From contig OY856186.1 of assembly GCA_963693315.1 (NCBI GenBank), positions 91,057,554-91,121,553 of the forward strand: a stretch of DNA of 64,000 nucleotides, written 5' to 3'. The DNA is from Diogma glabrata (lineage: Eukaryota > Arthropoda > Insecta > Diptera > Cylindrotomidae). The first letter of the stretch is position 1, and every line of letters begins with the position of its first letter. The notes beneath the pieces were generated by a model. It did not search any database. It had not been told where the DNA came from and saw nothing but the letters and a program-made list of their open reading frames with translations. Positions 36,253-46,803 of this stretch are shown here, piece after piece. The translations under genes were made by a program, and so were the position numbers.

Positions 36253-37626
36253 TTATTCAACATAGTTGCCTTCGAGGGCGATACAACGAGTATAGCGATT
36301 TTCCAACTTTTCTATACCACTTTTACAGTACGATTTCTCTTTCTCGTCAAAATAGGCCTCAGTTTCAGCGATTACTTCATCATTGGACTTAAATTTCTTT
36401 CCAGCAAGCATTCTCTTGAGATCTGAAAACAGGAAAAAGTCGCTGGGGGCTAAATCTGGAGAATGTGGGTGGGTAAGCAATTCAAAGCCCAATTCATTCA
36501 ATTTTGCCATCGTTTTCATCGATCTGTGACACGGTGCATTATCTTGGTGAAACAAGACTTTTTTCTTTTGCAAATGTGGCCGTTTCTTTGCGATTTTAGC
36601 CTTCAATCGATCCAAAAGTTCACAGTAATACTCGCTGTTGATGGTGGTTCCTTTTTGGAGATAGTCGATGAATATTATTCCGTTCGTATCCCAAAATACA
36701 GACGCCATCACCTTACCGGCCGACTGTTGCGTCTTTGCTCGCTTTGGATTCGGTTCGTCGACTGCTGTCCACTCAGCTGACTGTCTTTTGGATTCTGGNN
36801 NNNNNNNNNNNNNNNNNNNNNNNNNNNNNNNNNNNNNNNNNNNNNNNNNNNNNNNNNNNNNNNNNNNNNNNNNNNNNNNNNNNNNNNNNNNNNNNNNNNN
36901 NNNNNNNNNNNNNNNNNNNNNNNNNNNNNNNNNNNNNNNNNNNNNNNNNNNNNNNNNNNNNNNNNNNNNNNNNNNNNNNNNNNNNNNNNNNNNNNNNNTG
37001 AATATTATTCCGTTCGTATCCCAAAATACAGACGCCATCACCTTACCGGCCGACTGTTGCGTCTCTGCTCGCTTTGGATTCGGTTCGTCGACTGCTGTCC
37101 ACTCAGCTGACTGTCTTTTGGATTCTGGTGTGTAATTGTGAAACCATGTCTCATCCATTGTCACATATCTACGATAGAATTCCCTTTTATTGCGGTTTAA
37201 CAGTGCCAAAGACTCCTCCGAAGCATCGATTCGTTGTTGTTTTTGGTCGACTGTGAGCTCACGCGGCACCCAATTTGCACAGAGCTTTCGCATACCCAAA
37301 TGTTCATGTAAAATGGTAAAAACACTACCATCTGCTACCTTTACAATGTCAGCTATTTCGTGCACCTTCAATTTCCGATCGTTCATAACCAATTTGTGGA
37401 TTTTTTTTATGTTTTCTGGAATAACAGCCTCATTTGGGCGTCCACTGCGCTCTGCATCTTTTGTGCTGGTACGACCACATTTAAATTCAGCCATCCACTT
37501 CTCTACCATTTGTCTCGATGGAGCAGAGTTTGGATAATGTTTATCAAGCCATTGTTTGGTTTCCACTGTATTTTTTTTCATCAAAAAGCAATGCTTTATT
37601 AAAATTTGAAATTCACTTTTTTCCAT
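36253..37626 (-). CDS. mariner transposase (DDD), open frame across the gap
   Basis: The protein cuts and pastes the element at TA sites in the nucleus. The N-terminal helix-turn-helix region is followed by the linker WVPRELT, then TMDETWFHNY (first Asp), HQDNAPCH (second) and HSPDLAPSDFFLF (third). The frame as given is 457 codons and includes 200 unknown bases plus a 130-bp segment present on both sides of them. Removing 330 bp, a multiple of three, leaves 347 residues, the normal family length, with no stop. The stretch before the third Asp reads THPHSPD where relatives have one more residue (PHPPYSPD type), so spacing is DD33D rather than DD34D. That may impair catalysis. Wording is closest to irritans-subfamily (Himar-like) transposases. 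Confidence 0.88.
   Translation of the reverse strand: MEKSEFQILIKHCFLMKKNTVETKQWLDKHYPNSAPSRQMVEKWMAEFKCGRTSTKDAERSGRPNEAVIPENIKKIHKLVMNDRKLKVHEIADIVKVADGSVFTILHEHLGMRKLCANWVPRELTVDQKQQRIDASEESLALLNRNKREFYRRYVTMDETWFHNYTPESKRQSAEWTAVDEPNPKRAETQQSAGKVMASVFWDTNGIIFXXXXXXXXXXXXXXXXXXXXXXXXXXXXXXXXXXXXXXXXXXXXXXXXXXXXXXXXXXXXXXXXXXXPESKRQSAEWTAVDEPNPKRAKTQQSAGKVMASVFWDTNGIIFIDYLQKGTTINSEYYCELLDRLKAKIAKKRPHLQKKKVLFHQDNAPCHRSMKTMAKLNELGFELLTHPHSPDLAPSDFFLFSDLKRMLAGKKFKSNDEVIAETEAYFDEKEKSYCKSGIEKLENRYTRCIALEGNYVE
36799..36998. other. Assembly gap (200 N) with duplicated flanks
   Basis: Exactly 200 unknown bases. The 130 bp before the gap (36,669-36,798) recur after it (36,999-37,128) with one difference (TCTTTGCTC versus TCTCTGCTC). 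This looks like two contig ends that overlap but were not merged. Confidence 0.9.
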
Positions 37627-37800
37627 TTTTTTTCAAAAACAAAAGTTGCTTCACACAAAATGCTATAACTCACGAATAAATAGTCAGATTGCTGTCAAAT
37701 TTATACACGTATTCTTTGAGGGTTAGTACTAAATAAAAATCATATGGAAAAAATTCTAGTAACGCCATCTATGTGTCATCCTACGGACTTATTGAATGAC

Positions 37801-38245
<445 letters not shown>

Positions 38246-38719
38246 TGTATTATTATATACCTATGGTATTTTTTATATACCTATTGTATTTTTTTATATA
38301 CTATTGTAATATGATATACCTATTGTAGTTTATTATCTTTAATCAATCTTTATGATGCAACAAATGACCTTTTGTCAAATTTATAAGTGGTTTTGTGCTG
38401 AAGCCGGAACTGTTGGCTGGAACTCTTTACTGGTTTACTCCCAGCAACTATACTAGCGTTAGTTTTTTTATATTTATTTTAGTATTATAGATGAAGGAAC
38501 ACAGCATCTGATTTTTGTTGATAACAGATATTTAGGCTGAATCTTTAAACAGATGCTGGGTTTTCTTTTCATCATTCGGGAGGTTTTTTTTTCGAGTGTC
38601 GATTTTAGGATTTTTAGACCTAACTCTACTCTGAACTTCACATAACGTTGCTGGGGAGAGATCGCGAGTTCGATCTTCTTCTCCGTCCTTCTCCTACAAT
38701 AATGAAATAAATAACAATT

Positions 38720-39010
38720 ATTGAATTTTTTCCAATGAATAAATAAATATTTTAGTAGTAAATAATTTTCCTATACATAAATAAATAAATAAATAAATAA
38801 GTATTCTCTTTGAACAAATAAATACATATTCTATGAATAAATAAATAAATATTTTCTATAAATAAATAAACAAACAAATAAATATTTTTAAGCTTAACAT
38901 AAGTAAATCAATCATTTTTTATTGCACATGAATAAATAATAGCTTATAAGTAAATCGATAATTTTTACTTGCAAATTATAAATAAATATAAGTAAATCAA
39001 TATCTCTTTT
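38720..39010. repeat. AAAT/ATAA tetranucleotide-rich region
   Basis: Runs of ATAAATAAATAA and longer imperfect units such as TAAGTAAATC(A/G)AT that repeat near 38,902, 38,947 and 38,990. Non-coding. Confidence 0.8.
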
Positions 39011-39173
39011 TGCACTTGAATAAATAGTCAAACATTTATTTTCAAAATATATCTAAATTAATTAAAAATGTTTAAGTTTGATAAATTGTGTAAATAAGGG
39101 ATTGGGAGTTGATTGCATAGGAATTTTTTTCGTTGTTCGCGCTTTACATTTTTTCGCGGTTTAACCTGCTTGT

Positions 39174-39720
39174 TTGAGTATATTGGGGTGTCATTTTTTT
39201 AGAGCTAGCGATTTGAGGTGTGGAAACTATGGATACCCAAAACAATTAACAATAGAATTAATCAAGGAACATCATTGTGCTCATGTAGGGGGTGAAGAAG
39301 ACCTTTTCGTCACCTATAAAGATAACAAACCAGATATTGTGCCTACCTACGCAATCGCGGTTTGTCTCTGATCAACCATGGCAGTGTACATATTTTTATT
39401 AATTTTTCGGGTACGTATCCCAGACAAAATCCGGGATTACTGATCTCATGATTCTCCTTGATCATCGGTCTAAATTCATATTAATCAAACCTCTCAGAAA
39501 TGCAACTTCACCTTCAGTGAATGCATTCTTGAGGAAGAATGAAGTTTTTCTAGCATACGGTTTTCCAGAGTGTCTACACAACGGCAATGATAAACGATTC
39601 CGCAGTAATTCTATCAAAAAACTGTTGTCAGACTTCCATATTAAACATATTCAATTGTATGAATTTAGACGGTTAGGCCATGGGGACATTTTAAAGACAT
39701 TAGATTATGATATTTAATTA
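39174..39720 (+). pseudogene. Retrotransposon integrase remnant (Gypsy-type)
   Basis: The second frame (39,448-39,717) reads MILLDHRSKFILIKPLRN, then EVFLAYGFPECLHN and RFRSNSIKKLLSDFHIKHIQ. This is the retroviral-type integrase core, with the first catalytic Asp and an altered region around the second. The Glu region is not recognisable. A shorter frame upstream (39,174-39,371) may be the preceding domain. It lies about 365 bp before the 3' LTR and on the same strand, so it most likely belongs to the element bounded by the LTRs at 28,887 and 42,053. It is not functional. Confidence 0.75.
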
Positions 39721-40084
39721 GTCCCCCATTTAGTTTTAAATCTCTGTTAACTTATTTTGTATTAGTAGCCTTAGTATAGATTCCTGTTAATTTATTTTGT
39801 AATAGTTTTTTTATTGTTGTTTTTAATTTATTTTCCCTTCTATTTTTCTATAAATTAATTTTTTTTTCCTTCTATTTTTCTATAAATTAATTTTTTTTTA
39901 ACTTTACAAAATTTTTACTGATAGTTTTTACATAGTTTTTCATTGTTAACTATAGTAATGTCGTCTCTCATGTACCTGAAATCAGTAGTCCTCCAGTATA
40001 TATATTTATAATGGTGGTCATTTTTTTTAATTAAGCCTCATCGCGATTCATTTCATTTCAGCGTGATTTCTTTTAACTAAAATG

Positions 40085-42053
40085 TGTTATGCCTACCATA
40101 TTACGTGATATTTAACAGGGAGCATTTTTAAAAAAACCCACAATCAACTCCAGAACAAACTTAAGTTCTGTATAAGTGGGTTGACAGGAAATTAGATTTT
40201 TATAGTTAACGGCCCCGGCTCACTAACAGTAAAAACTAAATTCCATTGCATTTTTCATTAAATTTTTTTATTACCAAGCAATAGGTATACCTAATCTTCT
40301 GACTTCCTGTAAAAGCATCAAGGTTATAATAGTTTTTGTTATTGAATTCTCTTTAAAACGTTTCAAATTTTACTTGTTTTCTTAAACACTGTTGTTTATT
40401 TTATTTTAAAGAATATAAATAACCGATATTTTTCAATTTATGGTTGAGTTGTAATATTGATTTCAACGAGAAATCTCGTTCGGAAATCTTGTTAATATTT
40501 AAAATAAATTGAACTCAAAATTATTAATTCGGGTTTTATAATTACAAGCATAAAATTTAAATTTAGAAAAAAATCGTTTATATTTGAAAACTCGGGATTG
40601 AATTTGAAGTGTAAATAAACCTCAAACAGTTCATTCGCGGATGCAGACGCGTATATTTAAAACTATGTATCTTAATACTGAGTTTTGTTTAGTTAAACTT
40701 TGACTGTAACAGCAAAAAAATAATAAATCGAAATAAAACGTGATGAAAGTTTTTTTGTGTTTCGTCCGTTATGTTAAGTGTTGAGATCGAAAAATACGAA
40801 GTTTTAAGCTTATAAGTTAACCTTTAATTAATTTAACCCTTTTTTATACATTTTAATTTAAAACTTCTAACCTGTAACAAGATATTTAAATAATAATAAT
40901 AAATAATAATAAATTGAGTTTTATTTCACTAAATACGTATTTCGAAAGCTCGAAAACTCGTTTTTCAGATACTACTGTCGATGAAAGCATAGCTTTCGAA
41001 ATACGTATTTAGTAAAATAAATCTCAATTTAACAAAAATAATAAACGTCTTATTTTATTTTTTTAACTACTAACTTGAGAAATCGTCAATATTTACACAA
41101 TTGCTCCAATGAGAAGTATTTTTCTCACCCTAGGTCAATAATAATGATAAAAAATTACCTAGGTTAATAATGACACATTTTCTTTTATTTGTAATTGAAA
41201 TGAAGAAAAAAAACACAAAAAATTAATAATTACATTCCTCTGTTTCGTTTTATTTGTATGAAACTAAACTTCCAGGCTACTTGATATTTTAAGATTTTTA
41301 AAAAATGAAATGGAAAATGAATAATATTAAAATTTAATCAAACCAAATATGATAATTAGTGTTTGTAGTTAAAAAAATTCTATATATACCTCGGTTGAGA
41401 AGGCTAATACAGACCTCAAACAACATATCCCTCAGCGCTACGCGCCTCAGGTTATAAAAGTTCACGGTCAATGATAGCTTACTTCTCAACCTTGTTATAT
41501 AATGTACTATTATTATTACTTTTTTATATTAATTTAACTATGATTTTTCGTATGCTTTCGAAAATTAAATTATAAAAACTTTATTTAAGAAAAAGAAAAA
41601 GGAAAAAAATAATTACGGAAAATAAGATTACAGTATCGAAATTTTTAAAACAAACGGATCCGAACCAATATAGAGTTTGTTTTGTTTTATTCGCTCATCA
41701 ATTACCATTATTAGAAAAAAAAAACATTTTTGTAAGACTAAAATATGTAAATATACAATATCGTGTAGAATTAGCCAATGAACTAGGAATAAGCAATATA
41801 CAACAGTGAAGTCTACACTCAACATATAAGTTAAGCTTATTTTTATATTTCTATTTATTTAATTCTATAATTTCTTTAAATGTTTTAGACCATCATGGTC
41901 TTTCAAATTAAAATATTAGTGTTATTAGAGATGTTTCCTTGGTGGAGTCCACGCATGATCCGTACATTCGTTTATATTTAAAATTAGTAAGATTCCCTTG
42001 GATATATAGATACCGTAGGTATCTATTCTATTAGTGAAAAGTCCTACGTTTCA
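40085..42053 (+). mobile_element. 3' LTR of the LTR retrotransposon
   Basis: It begins TGTTATGC and ends ACGTTTCA, a canonical TG...CA LTR. It aligns with 28,887-32,469 block by block but lacks that copy's two insertions and instead carries its own (about 40,855-41,515), leaving about 1.3 kb. No clear polypurine tract precedes it and no matching target duplication was found around the whole element, which suggests age. 39,721-40,084 before it has only a short duplication of CTTCTATTTTTCTATAAATT. Confidence 0.75.
40855..41515. mobile_element. Insertion in the 3' LTR with Penelope-like hairpin end
   Basis: It is absent from the 5' LTR, where TTTTTTATATTAATTTAACT is continuous. The left part holds (AAT)n and a palindrome (40,912-41,032, arms CTAAATACGTATTTCGAAAG). 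On the plus strand GATGAAAGCATAGCTTTCGAAA within it resembles the hammerhead-like core at Penelope-like element ends, but one core base appears missing. The right part contains a second inverted repeat, GGTTGAGAAG/CTTCTCAACC (41,392 and 41,491). No coding frame. Confidence 0.5.
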
Positions 42054-42489
42054 CTTGGAGGTTCCACCGAGATTCTAATAAATCTAATGTGGAATTAAAT
42101 TAAGGGAATTTATTACACGAAAAATAAATTTTAAAATAAAGAATTGGCAAAATTGTTTAATATAAATCATACGTGACCCAATATTTTAGGGGCTTTCCAA
42201 AACTAGTCTTAAGACTGATGATGAAATTTAAGATTATGGAGGGCTAATTTAGACACCCAATAAAACTTTACCTCACAATAACACTAATCACTAATCACTT
42301 CAAGTTTTTTTTATATGAAATACTTTTTTCTTTTGTTTTCAAAATTTAATTGTTTTATTGCACTTTACCAAGTAATTGTTTTATTACACATTTTTTTGTT
42401 TGACATTTTTGGTTTTGTAATGTATTAGTTTTTAGTCACACTTTTTTTGCTATACCAAACACTTGGACACTCGTTGTCTTCGATGGTTC

Positions 42490-42960
42490 AGAAGGCAATG
42501 ATCTGAACTCTTTGGTAGGGATTCGAGCTCGTAACTTTATGAATGCCAGTGAGTTTGAATCATTTGGCAGATACGCCATTCACTACGCCACCGAATCATC
42601 ATATAATCAATTTATTTGCTTAAGTTGAATTCTCAACTGTCATTAGACTCCTTATTTTGGAAATGTTTTTACATTATATACACGCACCACGCATAAAGAG
42701 AAAAATGTAGTTTTAATGTAATAAACTGTAAGGTTTATTCAGAAAAACCCAAAACTGATTTCGAATTGAAAAAATTCAAAGTATTAATAAAGATCTTGTG
42801 TTTAATTGCTCACAAAAATCCCGGTAATAATTTTAATTCTCACAATGTTGTTTAATATGCCTGCATATATGATATATGACAATAATTGACCAAGTGTCAG
42901 ACATTGATTGGAAACAATCAGTAATGACTATAGACTCGTGACTTAGGAAATTGATATTTT
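42490..42960 (-). mobile_element. SINE-like tRNA-derived repeat with body
   Basis: The minus strand from 42,594 reads GGTGGCGTAGTGAATGGCGT (A-box-like) and ends GAGCTCGAATCCCTACC (B box) at 42,512. It is the best tRNA-like copy of the family here. Adjoining sequence to 42,960 shares GTCATTAGACTCC, AATTGCTCACAAAAATCCC and GTGACTTAGG-type blocks with 18,840-19,310. 42,054-42,490 before it contains no recognised gene. Confidence 0.65.
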
Positions 42961-42999
42961 GATTGTTTTCGTTGTATTCTAATCAAATAATAATAATAT

Positions 43000-43100
43000 A
43001 TTTTAATCCCGAAAATTTCGGAGAATAATCTCGGGATTTCGGGATCAAGAAATGATACGGGATCCCGGGATTTCGAGATCTCGGGATTGTCATCTCTAGT
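43000..43100 (-). mobile_element. Probable DNA-transposon end with CCCGGGATTTC repeats
   Basis: Repeated CGGGATTTCGGGATC and GGGATCCCGGGATTTCGAGA motifs end in GATTGTCATCTCTA. Ends of this style (TAGAGATGACAATCCC inward) are common in insect hAT-type elements. Only one end is seen. Confidence 0.35.
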
Positions 43101-43159
43101 CTCCATCTAATTTTGCCATCTGTGTTAAATTGTTTAAAAAAATGCATAAACATTTATTT

Positions 43160-43650
43160 TCTTATTGCTGTTTCTTTGGAACATCGTGTTGTGTTAATGC
43201 AAAATTAATTTTTTGGTTCAATAAAAGTGTGTTTTTTAAACTTTTTTTTATTTTATAGTTTTTAGCCATATACATTTTTGAGTCAGTTTTTTAAATTTTA
43301 TTTTACCTAAAAATAAGTTAACCACTTTAATATCACAGCAAATACATCTTAAGTAAAATCAGTAATTAAATCACTTACCTAAAATTTAATGTTCTTTTCA
43401 AATTGTTTGTTTCTTTACAACATAACATTGTGTGTGTCAATGCAAAATGTATTTTTTTACTTTTTAGTTCGTTTTTCAAAAAGTGTGTTTTTAATTTTAT
43501 TATTTATTTTTTTATTTTAGAAATTTTAGTTATATAATTTTACTTAAAAATAAGTTAACGACATTATTTCACAAAAAATACATTATAAGTAAGACCAGGA
43601 ATTAAATCACTTACCTAAAATTTAATATTCTTTTGAAACTTAAAGCAATT
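43160..43650. repeat. Tandem duplication, about 243-bp unit
   Basis: GTCAATGCAAAAT/GTTAATGCAAAAT, AAAAATAAGTTAAC(C/G)AC and AATCACTTACCTAAAATTTA recur about 240 bp apart. Non-coding. Confidence 0.7.
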
Positions 43651-43690
43651 TTAATAAGGTATATTTTATTCAGTGTTTTTACTACTATAA

Positions 43691-45620
43691 TAGTGATGGG
43701 TAACCTCAGCTAAATTAGCGATCCGTTCAGACCGGATCGTTCATTTGCACTGACCGATTTAAAAACATCGGTCTTCGTTCAATCGGTCACTTGCAAAACT
43801 ATTAAATATTTCAGTCAAAAATAATAATAAAAATGCCTCGTTAATAGGTAAAGAACCACATCCTAATTAATAATTAATTAATCCCCATAAATCTAAGACC
43901 AATTCGTCTAAAAAGTTGCAAAGGGTATTCAAAACTTTTCGCAAAGAGGATGAGTAGCAAAATAAAGAAGAAAGCCTCTTCTGTTTAAAAAAATTATTGC
44001 TCATATACTAATGTAATTTTTTTAAAAAGATTTATAAATCATTGCTTAAAAATCTATACATCTATACTATAGTACATCTACTATTTTAAGTCACCCTGTA
44101 TTTGTTTGTTTTCTACCGTTTGTCTTAAAGGATTCTCCTTTATAACATATTGCAATCTCATTTTAATGAGTCATACAGTCTAACATCTCATCCTCTAATT
44201 AACATTCAATAAAAAAAATCCTCATCTATTCTATATATCGATTTAAGAACAAAAACATTATTAAAAACAAAATTGCACTATTGACTATAGAATAAGGAAT
44301 ATAATGTTTAAGCCCTGACATGTATAAAATTGTTAATTTTTAACTAAAGCTTTAGCAACAAACAATTTTTTTTACAGCAAATATTGCATACAAAATTAAA
44401 TTAAATCTGAAAAACTTATATGAAATTAATTCTATTATTAGTAATTATCTACTAACAAAAACTAAAAATAATTTAAATACATATAAATATGTATATGTAC
44501 AAACAAATGTTTTTTTCGTAATCATTCATTAAATCATCTTCATCATAATCAATTTTTTTCCACTTTCATTTCACAATTATTCATAATTTGTAAAAGTTGA
44601 ATGAAATCCATTTCTTTTTTTTCAATGTCATTTATATTTTCTTCAAAAATTTATTTTTCATTCTTTATGTTCAATCATTCTTTCTTTTCCGAACGAGCTT
44701 ATATTTAATTTTGTTTATTTTTATCATTTTGTGTTTTGCTTATTTGTTGAACGAGCTGAACGAGGTGAACGAGCTGAACGAGTTCAGTTTTTGTTCTTTA
44801 TGATAAATTTTTCATTACAATATTTTTTGTGAATTACTTTGTTTTATACGCAGGTCATTTCTTTTGGCGTTGTTTTGTTTATTAGTAAATTCGAACCGTT
44901 CAGTTTTTGTTCTTTATGATAAAATTTTCGTTAGAATGTTTTTTTTTTCTATTTATGATTTTAATAAATGTATAATGTATAGGGTATTGTTAGTTTGGTT
45001 TTGTTTCATTGATTATTAGTTTTGTGTTGTTGTTAGTGTTATTTTCATATAAAGGTTTGAAAATTTTTAATTTTCATTGTTAAATGAAGTGCGTATATTT
45101 TTTAAAATTTTTAAATGTGTATTGGTTTCTTTATGTTGTTATGAAAATCTGCACGATTAGTGAGATACATTTTTTCTTTTTTTTTATGCGAAGTTGTTGA
45201 ATATAATGAATAAATGTTTGTGAGGAGAAAAACAAATTCGCATATCACAATGATCGGAATCAAAATTTGATCGTAATGAAAATTTGAAGACGAAGTATTG
45301 GAGGTGCATTATTACTTTTTATTGAAGGTTTATTTAAGGTGTATATTATTGAAATCATATTCAAATCCAAAACTACATTTTTAATTTAACATATGGATTT
45401 CGAAAAAGTTTGCATGATGTTAATTGTTAAATGTTAACTAACACTGCTGCCATTATATTATATACTAAAAGACGTTCATTGCACATAAAAAAAATGTCAA
45501 TAGTACATAAAAAGTTAGTGACCGACGAACGACGTTTCTTTTATTACTCAACGATCGGTCGTGGTTCACTGGAGTGATCCGTTCAATTAACTTCGGTCGT
45601 TCACGACCGACACATCACTA
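43691..45620. mobile_element. hAT-like non-autonomous element, perfect 8-bp duplication
   Basis: TACTATAA is present at 43,683-43,690 and 45,621-45,628. The ends are TAGTGATGGGT and (inward) TAGTGATGTGTCGGTCG. Subterminal regions are rich in GATC(C)GTTCA and CGGTC motifs in both orientations, including ACCGATC-type blocks. Length is 1930 bp. There is no transposase; the interior has a GAACGAGCTGAACGAG minisatellite (44,748-44,785) and a duplicated CAGTTTTTGTTCTTTATGAT segment. An 8-bp duplication with TAG-type ends fits hAT. Confidence 0.85.
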
Positions 45621-45629
45621 TACTATAAT

Positions 45630-46610
45630 ATAATAAAGCAAAAGCTGAATGTAGTAATTGATTGCACTATTATAATTGGAGTTATGTTATTTAAACATCC
45701 AGTGTAAATTTTAGTACATTTCTTTACTCATTATTTTAATTATAAGTTCTATTATTAAATATGAGATGGCATGCCTATTTATATTTCTTTTATAATACAT
45801 TTGATCAAGTTTTTGTAATTTTTTTTTTAATAAAATGTGTTGTGTAGTAGGAATTACAATATATGTCACAATATTACTTTTTTTGTTTTTTTTTTATATT
45901 TTTTGTTAAAAACTGGATAATTAAACAATAAATCCTATCACTGACAAAATATGACATAGGCCAATATGATTGAATAGAGAAAATAAAAGTAAATTAAAAA
46001 GTAAATAGCAGATTTTTACAAAAATTTGCTGAAACAAAACAAAAATGTAGTTGCCAATAATCCAGCCGGTTGCATATTCCTTGATCCCGTGAAGCACCGT
46101 TTTTCTTAAAGATTAAAGCCCGCACATAGTTATATGAAGGCTCGTTTCCCTAAGGAAGCAATAGCGTCTCATCATCAAGGATTATTTCACAGCTAAGATT
46201 GAGGGTGCTACCGTTGACTGAATACAGTTCATCCGCCACCACCCCTAAGATGTCACCTTGGCTAGTGATATCTCACTGCTATTGCAAGTGGTATGTGATA
46301 TCTCACGTTAACTCGTATGTCAATAGCAGGGACTGGAGTACAAGGGGTTGTCAATCCCGTAGATCAAAAATATAAAAAAAATAAAAAAACAATAAAAACT
46401 GACCCCTCCATCCCTCCATAATATAGCAAAAGCTGAATGTAGTAATTGATTGCACTATTATAATTGTAGTTATGTTATTTAAACATCCAGTGTAAATTTT
46501 AGTACATTTCTTTACTCATTATATTAATTATAAGTTCTATTATAAAATATGAGATGGCATACCTATTTATATTTCTTTTATATTACATTACATCAAATTT
46601 TTGTAATTTG
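45630..46610 (-). mobile_element. Retroelement tail between ~190-bp direct repeats
   Basis: 45,630-45,815 and about 46,425-46,610 are direct repeats (AGCAAAAGCTGAATGTAGTA through TTTTTGTAATTT) with a few differences. Between them, on the minus strand, is a sequence ending in CATTTTATT plus A-run at 45,820. It has the ACACAACACATTTTATT tail of the Jockey-like family. 46,050-46,400 is GC-richer and unassigned. This looks like a retrotransposed fragment with an exceptionally long target duplication. Confidence 0.6.
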
Positions 46611-46680
46611 ATCAATATTTTAAATTCTGAACTTCGATTATGCAAATAATTAAATGGGGAAGGTCCCATTTTCTTTCTTT

Positions 46681-46803
46681 TAGGTAGATTTCATATAAAA
46701 ATCTACCTATTGTAACGTGCTTCATATCGGAATTTCGGAAAAATTTTGGTGCCAAACGACTATATATGATAAGCGGAGACGGAAAATCAAAATGAAAAAA
46801 AAA
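46681..46803 (+). repeat. Left terminal inverted repeat of the composite
   Basis: About 123 bp from TAGGTAGATTTC to AATGAAAAAAAAA. It matches 53,533-53,655 directly and 55,893-56,012 inverted, with a small difference around GGAAAAA(A)TTTTGG. Confidence 0.9.

Noticed and set aside
36253..37626. A fused or duplicated mariner transposase of 457 residues
   Set aside because: The extra length comes from 200 N plus a 130-bp duplicate beside the gap, which is better explained as an unmerged assembly overlap.
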